Origin: Nonomuraea africana
GTDB lineage: Bacteria > Actinomycetota > Actinomycetes > Streptosporangiales > Streptosporangiaceae
Length of the DNA: 64,000 bases
Assembly: GCF_014873535.1 (NCBI RefSeq)
Contig: NZ_JADBEF010000001.1
Location: 2,232,001 to 2,296,000 of the forward strand
Direction of reading: 5' to 3'
The position numbers and the translations under genes are program-made. Positions 1 to 8,215 of this stretch are shown piece by piece; position 1 is the first letter of the stretch, and each line of letters starts with the position of its first letter. The notes beneath the pieces are model-generated. The model saw only the letters and a list, made by a program, of their open reading frames with translations, made no database searches and was not told the DNA's origin.

Positions 1-1
1 C

Positions 2-691
2 AGGTCGAAATTCGCCGACCAGCGGGTACGGCAGGCGCTCAACCACGCCATCGACCGCCGCGCCATCACCGAGAAACTGCTGCTGAACTCCTGCCGGCCC
101 ACGGTCCAGCCGGCCCCCTCCGGGCACTGGGCGCACGAGCCGTCACTGGAGTCGGCCTACCTCTACGACCCCGCCCAGGCCAAGCGCCTGCTGGCCGAGG
201 CCGGGGTGGGCGGCGGCTTCTCCTTCACCGCGCTGGTGTGGAACAACACCGCCTTCGTCCAGCTCGCCGAGGCGCTCCAGGACCAGTTCAAGGCGGTCGG
301 CGTGGACATGAGGCTGCGGCCCATGAGCGCCGACCAGTCGATCGACCTCTACCAGAACCGCGGCGAGGCCGACGCCCTGGTCAGCCAGATCGGCGCGGCG
401 GCCGCCGACCCTCGTCTGATCACCCAGCAGGACTACCTGAAGGGCGGTCTCAACAACCCGGGCGACCTCAGCGTTCCCGAGATCGAGAAGCTGGCCGAGC
501 AGGTCGCCACCGTCACCGACAGGAGCGTCCAGCAGCAGAGCTACCGCGAGATCGTCAAGCTCGCCGCCGACACCGCGTACAACGTGCCCATCTGCAACCG
601 CAAGCTCTACTTCGCCACCAACGACAAGGTGCGAGACTTCGACAAGCTGCTCACCGGCTACGACGACATCCGCGTCGTGGGCATGGGCTGA
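2..691 (+). CDS. ABC transporter substrate-binding protein, family 5 (3' part)
   Basis: This is the C-terminal 229 residues of an extracellular binding protein of the oligopeptide/dipeptide (SBP_bac_5) class; the start lies before the window. The opening residues (KFADQRVRQALNHAIDR) are the conserved block of the family, followed by the typical KRLLAEAG segment and a terminal lobe ending in a short basic tail. It captures the substrate outside the membrane for the two permeases that follow. The stop is 2 bases before the first permease start, so the genes are one transcription unit. The ligand cannot be read from the sequence; the amidase and C45 hydrolase downstream suggest a peptide or amide. 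Confidence 0.9.
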   Translation, partial: RSKFADQRVRQALNHAIDRRAITEKLLLNSCRPTVQPAPSGHWAHEPSLESAYLYDPAQAKRLLAEAGVGGGFSFTALVWNNTAFVQLAEALQDQFKAVGVDMRLRPMSADQSIDLYQNRGEADALVSQIGAAAADPRLITQQDYLKGGLNNPGDLSVPEIEKLAEQVATVTDRSVQQQSYREIVKLAADTAYNVPICNRKLYFATNDKVRDFDKLLTGYDDIRVVGMG

Positions 692-693
692 CC

Positions 694-1635
694 ATGATCG
701 TCTACTTGGCCAAGCGCCTCGCGGGCGCGGCGGTGGTGCTGGCCCTCGTGTCGGTGATCACCTTCGGCCTGGCCCTGCTGGTCCCCGGCGATCCCGCCAT
801 CCACCTGGCCGGCGAGCACGCCACCCGCGAGGAGATCGCCGCCGTCCGCGCCGAGCTGGGCCTCGACCGGCCGATGGCGGTCCGCTACCTCGAATGGGCC
901 GCGGCCGTGCTGCGCGGGGACCTCGGCACGTCGCTGTACAACTCCCAGCCGGTCACCGAGATCCTCGCCGAGCGGCTGCCGGTGACGCTCTCGCTCGCGC
1001 TGGCCGCCATGGCGGTCGCCGTGGCGATCTCGCTGCCGCTCGGCGTCCTCGCGGCGCTGCGGCAGGGCGGCCGGCTGGACCGGGTCATCTCGTCGGGTAC
1101 GGCGCTCGCGGTCGCCACGCCGTCCTTCTGGCTCGGGCTCATGCTGATCCTGGCCTTCGCGATCACCTTTCCGCTCTTCCCCGCCACCGGGTACCGTCCG
1201 CTCGGCGACGGCTTCGCCGCCTACGCCGCGCATCTCGCGCTGCCCGCGCTGACGCTGGGCGTGGCGGCGGCCGTCGAGCCGACCCGCCAGCTGCGGGCCG
1301 CGCTGGCCGACGTCCTCGACACCGACTACATCCGCACGGCCAGGGCCAAGGGGCTGCTGCCACCCGCCATCGTGGGCAGGCACGCGATCCGCAACGCCGC
1401 GGTGCCGTACGTGACCGTGATCGGGCTGGAGACCGGGCAACTGCTCGGCGGCGCGGTCGTCGTGGAGGCGGTGTTCGGCCTGCCGGGTCTCGGCACCCTC
1501 GCCGAGACGACCGTCACCCGCCAGGACCTGCCCGTGCTGCAGGGCATCGTGCTGGCCGGCACGGTCGTCGTGGTGGCCGCCAACCTCGCGGTCGACCTCG
1601 CCTACCGCTGGCTCACCCCGGGGGAGGTCGCGTGA
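694..1635 (+). CDS. ABC transporter permease, DppB/OppB type
   Basis: A 313-residue inner-membrane permease of the peptide/nickel family. It begins MIVYLAKRLAGAAVV, the usual cytoplasmic start plus first membrane helix. The periplasmic segment GEHATREEIAAVRAELGLD is typical of DppB-like subunits, and the EAA loop is seen as DTDYIRTARAKGL (about residues 209-221). ATG at 694 sits 2 bases after the binding-protein stop. Several hydrophobic segments of permease length are visible. Its GTGA overlap with the next gene points to translational coupling. The family is certain; the substrate is not. Confidence 0.93.
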   Translation: MIVYLAKRLAGAAVVLALVSVITFGLALLVPGDPAIHLAGEHATREEIAAVRAELGLDRPMAVRYLEWAAAVLRGDLGTSLYNSQPVTEILAERLPVTLSLALAAMAVAVAISLPLGVLAALRQGGRLDRVISSGTALAVATPSFWLGLMLILAFAITFPLFPATGYRPLGDGFAAYAAHLALPALTLGVAAAVEPTRQLRAALADVLDTDYIRTARAKGLLPPAIVGRHAIRNAAVPYVTVIGLETGQLLGGAVVVEAVFGLPGLGTLAETTVTRQDLPVLQGIVLAGTVVVVAANLAVDLAYRWLTPGEVA

Positions 1636-2492
1636 GCGCCATCACGCTGTCGCCGGGGGAGCACGTGGGACGGCGGCTGGTCCGCCGCCCCGACGTCGTG
1701 CTCGCTCTCGCCGTCCTCGCCTTCCTGGTGCTCGCCGCGCTGGCGGCGCCGCTGGTCGCGCCGTACGACCCGGTCGACCAGGATCTGATGCGCCGGCTGG
1801 AGGGTCCGGGCGCGGCCCACTGGCTCGGCACCGACGAGTCGGGCCGCGACGTGCTCAGCAGGCTGCTGCACGGCACCCGCGTCTCGCTCGGCGCCGCGCT
1901 GCTCGCGGTGTCGGTGGCGGTGGCCGGCGGGGTGCCGCTGGGCCTGCTGGCCGGCTACCTCGGGCGCGGCTTCGACCTGGTCGTCTCCCGCTTCGCCGAC
2001 GCCGCCCTGTCGATCCCCGGGCTGGTGCTGGCCATCGCCATCGCCACCGCGCTCGGGCCCAGCCTCACCAACGCGATGCTGGCGGTGGGCCTGGTCTACG
2101 CGCCGGGCTTCTACCGGGTGACGCGCGGGGCGACGATCACGGTGCGGGGACGGACCTACGTCCAGGCCGCGATCACGACGGGCTGCTCGGTGCCCAGGAT
2201 CGTGCTGCGGCACATCCTGCCGAACGTCGGCACGCCGGTGATCGTCAAAGTCTTCCTGACGTTCGGCTACGCCATCCTCGCCGAGGCGAGCCTCAGCTTC
2301 CTCGGTCTCGGCGTGCAGCCGCCCGAGGCGAGCTGGGGCTCGATGCTGAAGCGGGCGGTGCGCTACCTCGAACAGGCCCCGCTCCTGGTGATCCTCCCCG
2401 GGCTGGTCATCCTCGTGGCGGTCCTGGCCTTCAACACGATCGGCGACGGCCTGCGCGACGCGCTGGCCCACAGGGAACGGGAGCCGTCATGA
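1632..2492 (+). CDS. ABC transporter permease, DppC/OppC type
   Basis: A 286-residue second permease. It starts at GTG 1632, overlapping the preceding stop by four bases (GTGA). Family marks are the N-terminal extra-membrane segment APYDPVDQDLMRRL, the motif HWLGTDESGRDVLSRLLHG that defines DppC-type subunits, and an EAA loop around GRTYVQAAITTGCS. The C-terminus ANTIGDG-like segment (FNTIGDGLRDALAH) is also typical. It pairs with the DppB-type subunit to form the channel. The length matches the family norm. Confidence 0.93.
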   Translation: MSAITLSPGEHVGRRLVRRPDVVLALAVLAFLVLAALAAPLVAPYDPVDQDLMRRLEGPGAAHWLGTDESGRDVLSRLLHGTRVSLGAALLAVSVAVAGGVPLGLLAGYLGRGFDLVVSRFADAALSIPGLVLAIAIATALGPSLTNAMLAVGLVYAPGFYRVTRGATITVRGRTYVQAAITTGCSVPRIVLRHILPNVGTPVIVKVFLTFGYAILAEASLSFLGLGVQPPEASWGSMLKRAVRYLEQAPLLVILPGLVILVAVLAFNTIGDGLRDALAHREREPS

Positions 2493-3475
2493 CCCTCGAG
2501 GTCGCAGGGCTGTCCATCTCCGCCAGAGCGGGCGGACGGCTGGTCCCGCTGGTCCAGGACGTGTCCTTCACGCTGGGCCCCGGCGAGGCGTTCGGGCTGG
2601 TGGGGGAGTCGGGCTCGGGGAAGTCGATGACCGCCCTGGCCCTGCTCGGCCTGCTCCCGCGCGGGGTGCGCATCACGGCGGGCTCGGTACGGCTCGGCGG
2701 GACCGAGCTCGTCGGCGCCGCCGACAGGACGCTGGCCGACCTGCGCGGCCGCAGGATCGCCATGGTGTTCCAGGACCCCATGGCCAGCCTCAACCCCGCG
2801 CTGCCGGTCGGCGCGCAGGTGGCCGAGGTGCTCAGGCGCCACCTCGGGCTCGGCCGCGCTCCGGCCGCACGGCGCGCGGTCGAGCTGCTCGACGCCGTCG
2901 GCATCGACGACGCGCGGCGGCGGGCCCGCGAGCACCCGCACACCTTCAGCGGCGGGATGCGGCAGCGGGCCATGATCGCCATGGCGCTGGCCTGCGAGCC
3001 CGACGTGCTCATCGCCGACGAGCCGACGACCGCCCTCGACGTGACGATCCAGGCGCAGATCCTCGACCTCCTCGTGGGCATGCAGGACGAGCTCGGCATG
3101 GCCGTCCTGCTGGTCACCCACGACCTCGGCGTCGTGGCGGGCACCTGCCACCGCCTGGCCGTGATGTACGCGGGCAGGCTCGTGGAGGAGGGCCCCGTCG
3201 GAGAGGTCTTCGACCGGCCCCTGCACCCCTACACGGCCGCGCTCCTGGCCGCCGCCCCCGAGAACGCCATGCACGGCCGCAGGCCCCAGGCGCTGTCCGG
3301 CACGGTGCCGCTGCCGGGGTCGCTGCCCGAGGGCTGCGCGTTCAGCCCGCGCTGCCCGCACACCCGCGCGGATCCGTGCGACTCCCCGCTCGCCGAGCAG
3401 CCGCCGACGAGGTCGTCGCGGCGGGTCCGGTGCGCCAGGAGCGGCGAGCTGACCCTGACGGGGGTGAGCCGATGA
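2489..3475 (+). CDS. ABC transporter ATP-binding protein, DppD/OppD type
   Basis: A 328-residue ATPase with Walker A GESGSGKS (Lys45), signature FSGGMRQR (Ser154), Walker B VLIADEPTTALD and a switch His in VTHDLG. After the nucleotide-binding domain it has the C-terminal oligopeptide-type extension with a cysteine-rich stretch (CAFSPRCPH followed by another Cys about eight residues on). In OppD/DppD proteins that region can carry an iron-sulfur cluster. ATG 2489 overlaps the permease stop by four bases. It energises uptake together with the next gene. Confidence 0.94.
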   Translation: MTLEVAGLSISARAGGRLVPLVQDVSFTLGPGEAFGLVGESGSGKSMTALALLGLLPRGVRITAGSVRLGGTELVGAADRTLADLRGRRIAMVFQDPMASLNPALPVGAQVAEVLRRHLGLGRAPAARRAVELLDAVGIDDARRRAREHPHTFSGGMRQRAMIAMALACEPDVLIADEPTTALDVTIQAQILDLLVGMQDELGMAVLLVTHDLGVVAGTCHRLAVMYAGRLVEEGPVGEVFDRPLHPYTAALLAAAPENAMHGRRPQALSGTVPLPGSLPEGCAFSPRCPHTRADPCDSPLAEQPPTRSSRRVRCARSGELTLTGVSR

Positions 3476-4269
3476 GCGTGCTGGAGGCGCGCGGCCTCGT
3501 GAAGCGGTTCGGCCGCGCGACGGCACGGCCCGCCGTGCACGAGGTGTCCTTCGCCGTACGGGCCGGCGAGACGCTCGCCATCGTCGGGGAGAGCGGCTCG
3601 GGCAAGTCGACCACGGCCCGGATGCTGGTCGGGCTGGTCAGGCCCGACCGGGGCCGGGTGCTGCTGGAGGGCGACGACCTGGCGGCCCTGCGCGGGCGCG
3701 CGCTGCGCGCCCGCCGCAAGGACCTGCAGATGGTCTTCCAGGACCCCCTCGGCTCCCTCAACCCCGCCATGCGGATCGGCGACAGCATCGCCGAGCCGCT
3801 GCTGCTGCACACCGGACTGGACGCCGCGGGCTGCGCGGAACGCGTCGCCGAGCTGCTGGCACAGGTGGGCCTGCGGCCCGAGCACGCCCGGCGGCTGCCC
3901 AGGGAGTTCTCCGGCGGGCAGCGCCAGCGCATCGCGATCGCCCGCGCGATCGCGTGCGGGCCGCGCGTGCTCGTCTGCGACGAGCCGGTCTCGGCGCTCG
4001 ACGTCTCGACGCAGGCGCAGATCCTCGACCTGCTGGCCGGGCTGCGGGAGGCGACCGGCTTCGGCTGCGTGTTCATCTCCCACGACCTGGCCGTCGTCCG
4101 GCTGATCGCCGACCGGATCGGCGTCATGCGCCACGGCGAGCTGGTCGAGCTCGGTCCCACCCAACAGATCTACGACGATCCCCGCCATGCCTACACGCGG
4201 GAGCTCGTCTCGGCGGTGCCGTCGCTGCGCGCCCGCCGTCGCCCTGTCACGAAGGAGGTGGGCGGGTGA
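3472..4269 (+). CDS. ABC transporter ATP-binding protein, DppF/OppF type
   Basis: A 265-residue second ATPase. It carries Walker A GESGSGKST (Lys45), signature FSGGQRQRIAIARAI, Walker B VLVCDEPVSALD and switch His in ISHDLAVV. ATG 3472 was chosen because it overlaps the OppD stop (ATGA) and puts Walker A at the family position; an in-frame upstream extension would overlap OppD by about 100 bases and has no family similarity. It is shorter than many OppF proteins because the C-terminal extension is trimmed. It forms the heterodimeric motor with the preceding ATPase. Confidence 0.93.
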   Translation: MSVLEARGLVKRFGRATARPAVHEVSFAVRAGETLAIVGESGSGKSTTARMLVGLVRPDRGRVLLEGDDLAALRGRALRARRKDLQMVFQDPLGSLNPAMRIGDSIAEPLLLHTGLDAAGCAERVAELLAQVGLRPEHARRLPREFSGGQRQRIAIARAIACGPRVLVCDEPVSALDVSTQAQILDLLAGLREATGFGCVFISHDLAVVRLIADRIGVMRHGELVELGPTQQIYDDPRHAYTRELVSAVPSLRARRRPVTKEVGG

Positions 4270-5333
4270 ACGACCCCGTCCGGCTGATCGAGATCGACGT
4301 CCATGGCGATGGACGACCGGCAGGCCACGCGTACGGCGAGGCGGCGCGCGCGCTCGTGCGGCGCCACCACGAGCTGATCGCCTCCGGGCTGGCCGCCCGC
4401 GGCATGGCGCTCGACGACGCCAGGCGGCACGCGCTCGCCGTACGGGCCGCCACGCGGGCCGTCGCGCCCGAGCTGGCGGCGGAGGTGGACGGCGTCGGCG
4501 AAGGCGCGGGCATGACCGCCGCCGACGGCTGGATCCTGCAACTTCGAGCAGAGCTGACCGGCTGGGGCACCGCCGCGCCCGAGTGCAGCTCGCTCGCCCT
4601 GGTCGATCCCGCCAGGCCCGGCGGGCCGCTCGCCGCCCAGAACGCCGACCTGCCGCCCGCCTACGGGAACCTGTTCCTGGTGCTCAGGCGGTGGCCCGCG
4701 CGCGGGCCTGCGCTGATCACCGTGACGCCCGCCGGCCAGCTCGGCCACCACGGGATGAACGCGGCGGGCGTCGCGGTGTTCGGCAACTTCCTGCGCGCAG
4801 GGCAGTGGGGCGTCGGCGTGCCCCGCTACCTGCTGACCCGCATCGCGCTCGCCGAGACCGACAGGCACCGCGCGGCCGACGCCGTCGCCGCCGTGCCTCG
4901 CTCGGGCCCGCGCAACCTGCTCGTCGCCGACGACGAAGGGGCGCTCGACCTCGAGACGACACCGTCCGCCGTCCGACGCCTCGAACCGGCAGGCGGCGTC
5001 CTGACGCACACGAACCACTTCCTCAGCGAACTCGCCACCTTCGAGAACGCGCCACCGGAGTGGCTGCGCAACTCGCGCGCCAGGCTGGCCCGCCTCGGCG
5101 AGCTGCTCGCCAAGGCGGGGAACGACGCAGGCCCCGTCGAGGTGGCGGCGATCCTGGCCGACAGGGACGGCGCGCCCGACGCGCTGTGCCACCACGCCGC
5201 CGACGCGCCCGACCTGGACATCGCGACCGTGGTCTCGACGATCGCCGAGATCCGCGCCCGCAGGCTGCACGTCTGCGCGGGCGCGCCCGACAGCGGCGGG
5301 TACGCCGGCTACGACCTCGAGGAGACCGGGTGA
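4266..5333 (+). CDS. C45 family peptidase / acyl-CoA:6-APA acyltransferase-like hydrolase
   Basis: A 355-residue protein of the Ntn-hydrolase C45 class, whose members cut or transfer acyl groups on amides. GTG 4266 overlaps the ATPase stop. The N-terminal GHAYGEAARALV block, a central PECSSLAL with the probable nucleophile Cys107, then AAQNADLPPAYGNLF and LTHTNHFLS are the ordered marks of the family. In C45 enzymes the bond before the Cys is cleaved autocatalytically; whether that happens here is unknown. It has no signal peptide, so it would act in the cytoplasm on material brought in by the importer upstream. The substrate is not known; beta-lactam-type side-chain amides or N-acyl amino acids are only possibilities. 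Confidence 0.82.
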   Translation: MNDPVRLIEIDVHGDGRPAGHAYGEAARALVRRHHELIASGLAARGMALDDARRHALAVRAATRAVAPELAAEVDGVGEGAGMTAADGWILQLRAELTGWGTAAPECSSLALVDPARPGGPLAAQNADLPPAYGNLFLVLRRWPARGPALITVTPAGQLGHHGMNAAGVAVFGNFLRAGQWGVGVPRYLLTRIALAETDRHRAADAVAAVPRSGPRNLLVADDEGALDLETTPSAVRRLEPAGGVLTHTNHFLSELATFENAPPEWLRNSRARLARLGELLAKAGNDAGPVEVAAILADRDGAPDALCHHAADAPDLDIATVVSTIAEIRARRLHVCAGAPDSGGYAGYDLEETG

Positions 5334-6763
5334 ACGACCCCGTGAACGAGCTGGTATATCTGTCGGCGACCGAGGCGGTGGCCAGGTTCGCCGCCCGCGA
5401 GCTGTCGCCCGTCGAGCTGCTGACCGCCGTGATCGAGCGCGCCGAACGCACCGAGAAGGACGTCAACGCCTTCGCCGAGCAGAGCTTCGAGCAGGCCATG
5501 GAGCAGGCGCGCGAGGCCGAGCGCCGCTACCTGGACGGCACCGCCAGGCCTCTGGAGGGGCTGCCGGTCGCGCTGAAGGAGGAGCAGCCGATCGCCGGGC
5601 GACCGCTGCGCGACGGTTCGCTGCTGCTGGCGGACAACATCGCCGACGTGACGCATCCGATCGTCGACCGGATCACCGCCGCGGGAGGGATCGTCCACGC
5701 CCGTACCACCACGCCCGAGTTCTGCGCGGGCGGCTTCACCCACAGCGACCTGTGGGGGGTGACCCGCAACCCGTGGAACCTCGGCTACTCCTCCGGCGGC
5801 TCGTCCGGCGGCTCGGGCGCTGCGCTGGCCGCCGGTACGGCGCTGCTGGCCACCGGCTCCGACATCGGCGGCTCGATCAGGATCCCGGCCTCGTTCAACG
5901 GCGTCGTCGGGTACAAGCCGCCCTACGGGCGCGTGCCCGCGCTGCCGCCGTACAACCTGGACCACTACTGCCACGACGGGCCCATGGCGCGGACGGTCGC
6001 CGACTGCGCGCTGCTCCAGAACGTGATCGCGGGACAGGACCCGCGCGACCCCGTGTCGCTGCCCGCGCCGCCGCCCCTTCCGCCCTACTCCGGCTCCCTG
6101 GCCGGACGGCGCGTGGCGCTGTGCCTCACGCTCGGCGACTATCCGATCGAGGAGGACGTCGCCACGGCCACCCGGCGGGCCGCGGACGCTCTCGTGGCGG
6201 CGGGCGCGACCGTGGCGGAGATCGAGCTGCCGTGGAGCCGCGCCGAGATCATGCGGGCGGCGTGGGCGCACTACGGCGCGATCTTCGGGCCGATCCTCGC
6301 CGAGGCGGTGGCCGTACACGGCGACGGCCTCACCCGCTACGCCCGCGACTTCATGGACCGGAGCCTCAAGGCCCACGCCGAGCTCGGTTTCTACGGCGCG
6401 CTGAAGATCGAGGCGCGGGTCCACGCGGACCTGGCCGCCGTCTTCGAGCGCTTCGACGCGCTCCTCTGCCCCACCTCGGGCACACCCGCCCTCCTCGCGG
6501 GAGAGGACCACGTCGAGACGCCGCTGGTCGTGGCCGGCGTCACCCTCGACCACAACCTCGAGGCGCCGCTCACCGTCCCGTTCAACCTCGCGAGCCGGTG
6601 CCCGGTGCTGAGCGTCCCCTCGGGCCGGTCCGCCTCCGGCGTACCGACGGGCGTGCAGGTGGTCGGCAGGCCGTACGACGACCACACCGTCTTCGAGGTC
6701 GGCGCGGCCGTGACCGCGGCCCTGCCCTGGTACGCCGACGACAAGTGGCGGCCCGCGACATGA
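5330..6763 (+). CDS. Amidase-signature family hydrolase
   Basis: A 477-residue amidase with a complete Ser-cisSer-Lys triad: Lys83 (VALKEE), cis-Ser158 in GGSSGGSG and nucleophile Ser182 in GSDIGGSIR. The spacing of 24 residues between the two serines is the family norm. GTG 5330 overlaps the previous stop by four bases. Its first residues VNDPV repeat those of the preceding gene, which may reflect similar coupling sequence or a small local duplication. It probably hydrolyses the amide bond of an imported compound. GatA is an unlikely alternative, because there is no gatB/C beside it and the context is catabolic. Confidence 0.9.
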   Translation: MNDPVNELVYLSATEAVARFAARELSPVELLTAVIERAERTEKDVNAFAEQSFEQAMEQAREAERRYLDGTARPLEGLPVALKEEQPIAGRPLRDGSLLLADNIADVTHPIVDRITAAGGIVHARTTTPEFCAGGFTHSDLWGVTRNPWNLGYSSGGSSGGSGAALAAGTALLATGSDIGGSIRIPASFNGVVGYKPPYGRVPALPPYNLDHYCHDGPMARTVADCALLQNVIAGQDPRDPVSLPAPPPLPPYSGSLAGRRVALCLTLGDYPIEEDVATATRRAADALVAAGATVAEIELPWSRAEIMRAAWAHYGAIFGPILAEAVAVHGDGLTRYARDFMDRSLKAHAELGFYGALKIEARVHADLAAVFERFDALLCPTSGTPALLAGEDHVETPLVVAGVTLDHNLEAPLTVPFNLASRCPVLSVPSGRSASGVPTGVQVVGRPYDDHTVFEVGAAVTAALPWYADDKWRPAT

Positions 6764-7587
6764 CCCGCCGGCACGGCATCGACCTCACCTACTACGACCT
6801 CGGGCGCACGCCGTTCTTCGCCTGCCAGGCCGACCAGCGCTTCTCCTACTGCCTGTACGTGCCGGAGGACTACGACGAGCGCGGCGCCAAGCGCTACGAC
6901 CTCGTCGTCCTGGTGCACGGCACCGACAGGACCGCGGGCGAGTACCGCGACCGCTTCGCCGCCTACTGCGACGAGCACGACTGCATCGCCCTGGCGCCGC
7001 TCTTCCCCGCGGGCATCGGCGAGCCCGGCGAGCTGCACGACTACAAATTCATCGACTACGGGGGCATCAGGTTCGACCGGATCCTGCTGTCGATGGTGGA
7101 CGAGGTCGCCGCGAAGTACCGCCTGTCGGGGCCGCGGATGAAGCTGCACGGCTTCTCCGGCGGCGGGCAGTTCGCCCACCGCTTCCTGTACCTGCATCCC
7201 GGACGGCTGAGCGCGGTGTCCATCGGCGCGCCCGGACTGGTCACCCTGCTCGACCCGCGCTGGCCGTGGTGGGCCGGGATCGGCGACTTCGGCCAACGGC
7301 TCGGCGCCGAGCTCGACCTCGGCGCCATGCGCGGCGTCGCCGTACAGATGATCATCGGCGACGAGGACACCGACACCTGGGAGATCACCGTGACGGAGAA
7401 GGACGCGCTGTGGGTCGAGGGCGCGGACGCGGCGGGCGCCACCAGGCTCGACCGCCTGGAGAGCCTGCGCCGCAGCTTCGAGCAGGCGGGCGTCCCGGTA
7501 CGGCTCGACGTGGTGCCGGGCGCCGCCCACAACGGTTTCGCGGTGCTCGACACCGTGCGTGACTTCTTCGGCCGAGTGAAGGACTGA
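6760..7587 (+). CDS. Alpha/beta hydrolase, esterase (PHB-depolymerase-like)
   Basis: A 275-residue alpha/beta hydrolase starting at ATG 6760 inside the amidase stop (ATGA). The oxyanion region is LVVLVHGTDRTAGEYRD and the nucleophile elbow is GFSGGGQ (Ser133). The acid is probably in IGDEDTDTW and the His in PGAAHNGF near the C-terminus. The YCLYVPEDYDE opening resembles feruloyl-esterase or PHB-depolymerase-like cytosolic esterases. No signal peptide is present. It is the third hydrolase in a row behind the importer, which supports a catabolic operon for an ester- or amide-bearing compound. Confidence 0.82.
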   Translation: MTRRHGIDLTYYDLGRTPFFACQADQRFSYCLYVPEDYDERGAKRYDLVVLVHGTDRTAGEYRDRFAAYCDEHDCIALAPLFPAGIGEPGELHDYKFIDYGGIRFDRILLSMVDEVAAKYRLSGPRMKLHGFSGGGQFAHRFLYLHPGRLSAVSIGAPGLVTLLDPRWPWWAGIGDFGQRLGAELDLGAMRGVAVQMIIGDEDTDTWEITVTEKDALWVEGADAAGATRLDRLESLRRSFEQAGVPVRLDVVPGAAHNGFAVLDTVRDFFGRVKD

Positions 7588-7590
7588 CCC

Positions 7591-7974
7591 ATGCCGTTCC
7601 TCGTCAAGACAGGCGTCGTCGAGCTGACCATCGGGGTGCTGACCGGCTGGTTCATGGTCTACATCACCCGCACGCCACGCGCCGAGCGCATCCGCAGAGG
7701 GCTGCGCGACCCGCGCCGGATCCGTCAGGGGCACATCGAGCTGCTCATGATGGGCACCATGCTGATCGCGATCGGGGCGGCCGTGCCCGATCCACCGCTG
7801 CCCGCCCTGGTGCTCATCACGGTCTTCTCGTGGCTCGCGCCCCTGTCGTTCTTCCCCGCGGCCGTCCGGCCCGACCTCGCCGACCACCCCGCCATGAGAT
7901 GGACGGACAACCTCACCTTCGTCGGCCTCTCGGCCGGCTACCTCACCCTGGCAGGGAGCGTCCTGCTGACCTGA
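7591..7974 (+). CDS. Small four-helix membrane protein, function unknown
   Basis: A 127-residue membrane protein with about four hydrophobic segments and a basic cytoplasmic loop (RRGLRDPRRIRQGH). The part RIRQGHIELLMMGTMLIAIG recalls membrane proteins loosely related to hydroxylaminobenzene mutase, but the resemblance is too weak for a functional call. An AAGGA element lies about seven bases before ATG 7591 and the gene follows the esterase by three bases, so it is the last gene of the operon. Confidence 0.72.
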   Translation: MPFLVKTGVVELTIGVLTGWFMVYITRTPRAERIRRGLRDPRRIRQGHIELLMMGTMLIAIGAAVPDPPLPALVLITVFSWLAPLSFFPAAVRPDLADHPAMRWTDNLTFVGLSAGYLTLAGSVLLT

Positions 7975-8215
7975 GTCCGGATGGCCCTCGTCATCGGTGC
8001 GGTCGCCGCCGGGCCGCTCGGTCAGCGTGGCGCCGAGGTTGGTCTCCGTTCGTGAGGGCGGGATGCCGGCCAGTCGCCAGGCGGCTTCTTCCATCGGGTC
8101 ACGAGCAGTATCGGGCCTGGATGAAAGCCATGCTCACCCGCATTTCCCCAGCAATGCGGGTGAGTCGACGATCACCTGAGCGGCGGCCCGCGGCCCTGCC
8201 ATCCTGGACCACGTC
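7975..8215. other. Intergenic region, no confident gene
   Basis: These 241 bases between the amide-utilisation operon and the DUF1023 gene hold no convincing coding sequence. The only clear structure is the 12-bp inverted repeat at 8133-8164. Confidence 0.5.
8133..8164 (+). terminator. Perfect 12-bp inverted repeat (hairpin)
   Basis: CTCACCCGCATT (8133-8144) and AATGCGGGTGAG (8153-8164) are exact reverse complements around an 8-base loop. No T-run follows, so it may be an actinobacterial hairpin terminator for the upstream operon, or a protein-binding palindrome about 50 bases before the DUF1023 gene. It occurs once, which rules out a CRISPR repeat. Confidence 0.5.

Noticed and set aside
8133..8164. 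CRISPR repeat or attachment site
   Set aside because: Only one copy is present and no integrase or cas gene is nearby.
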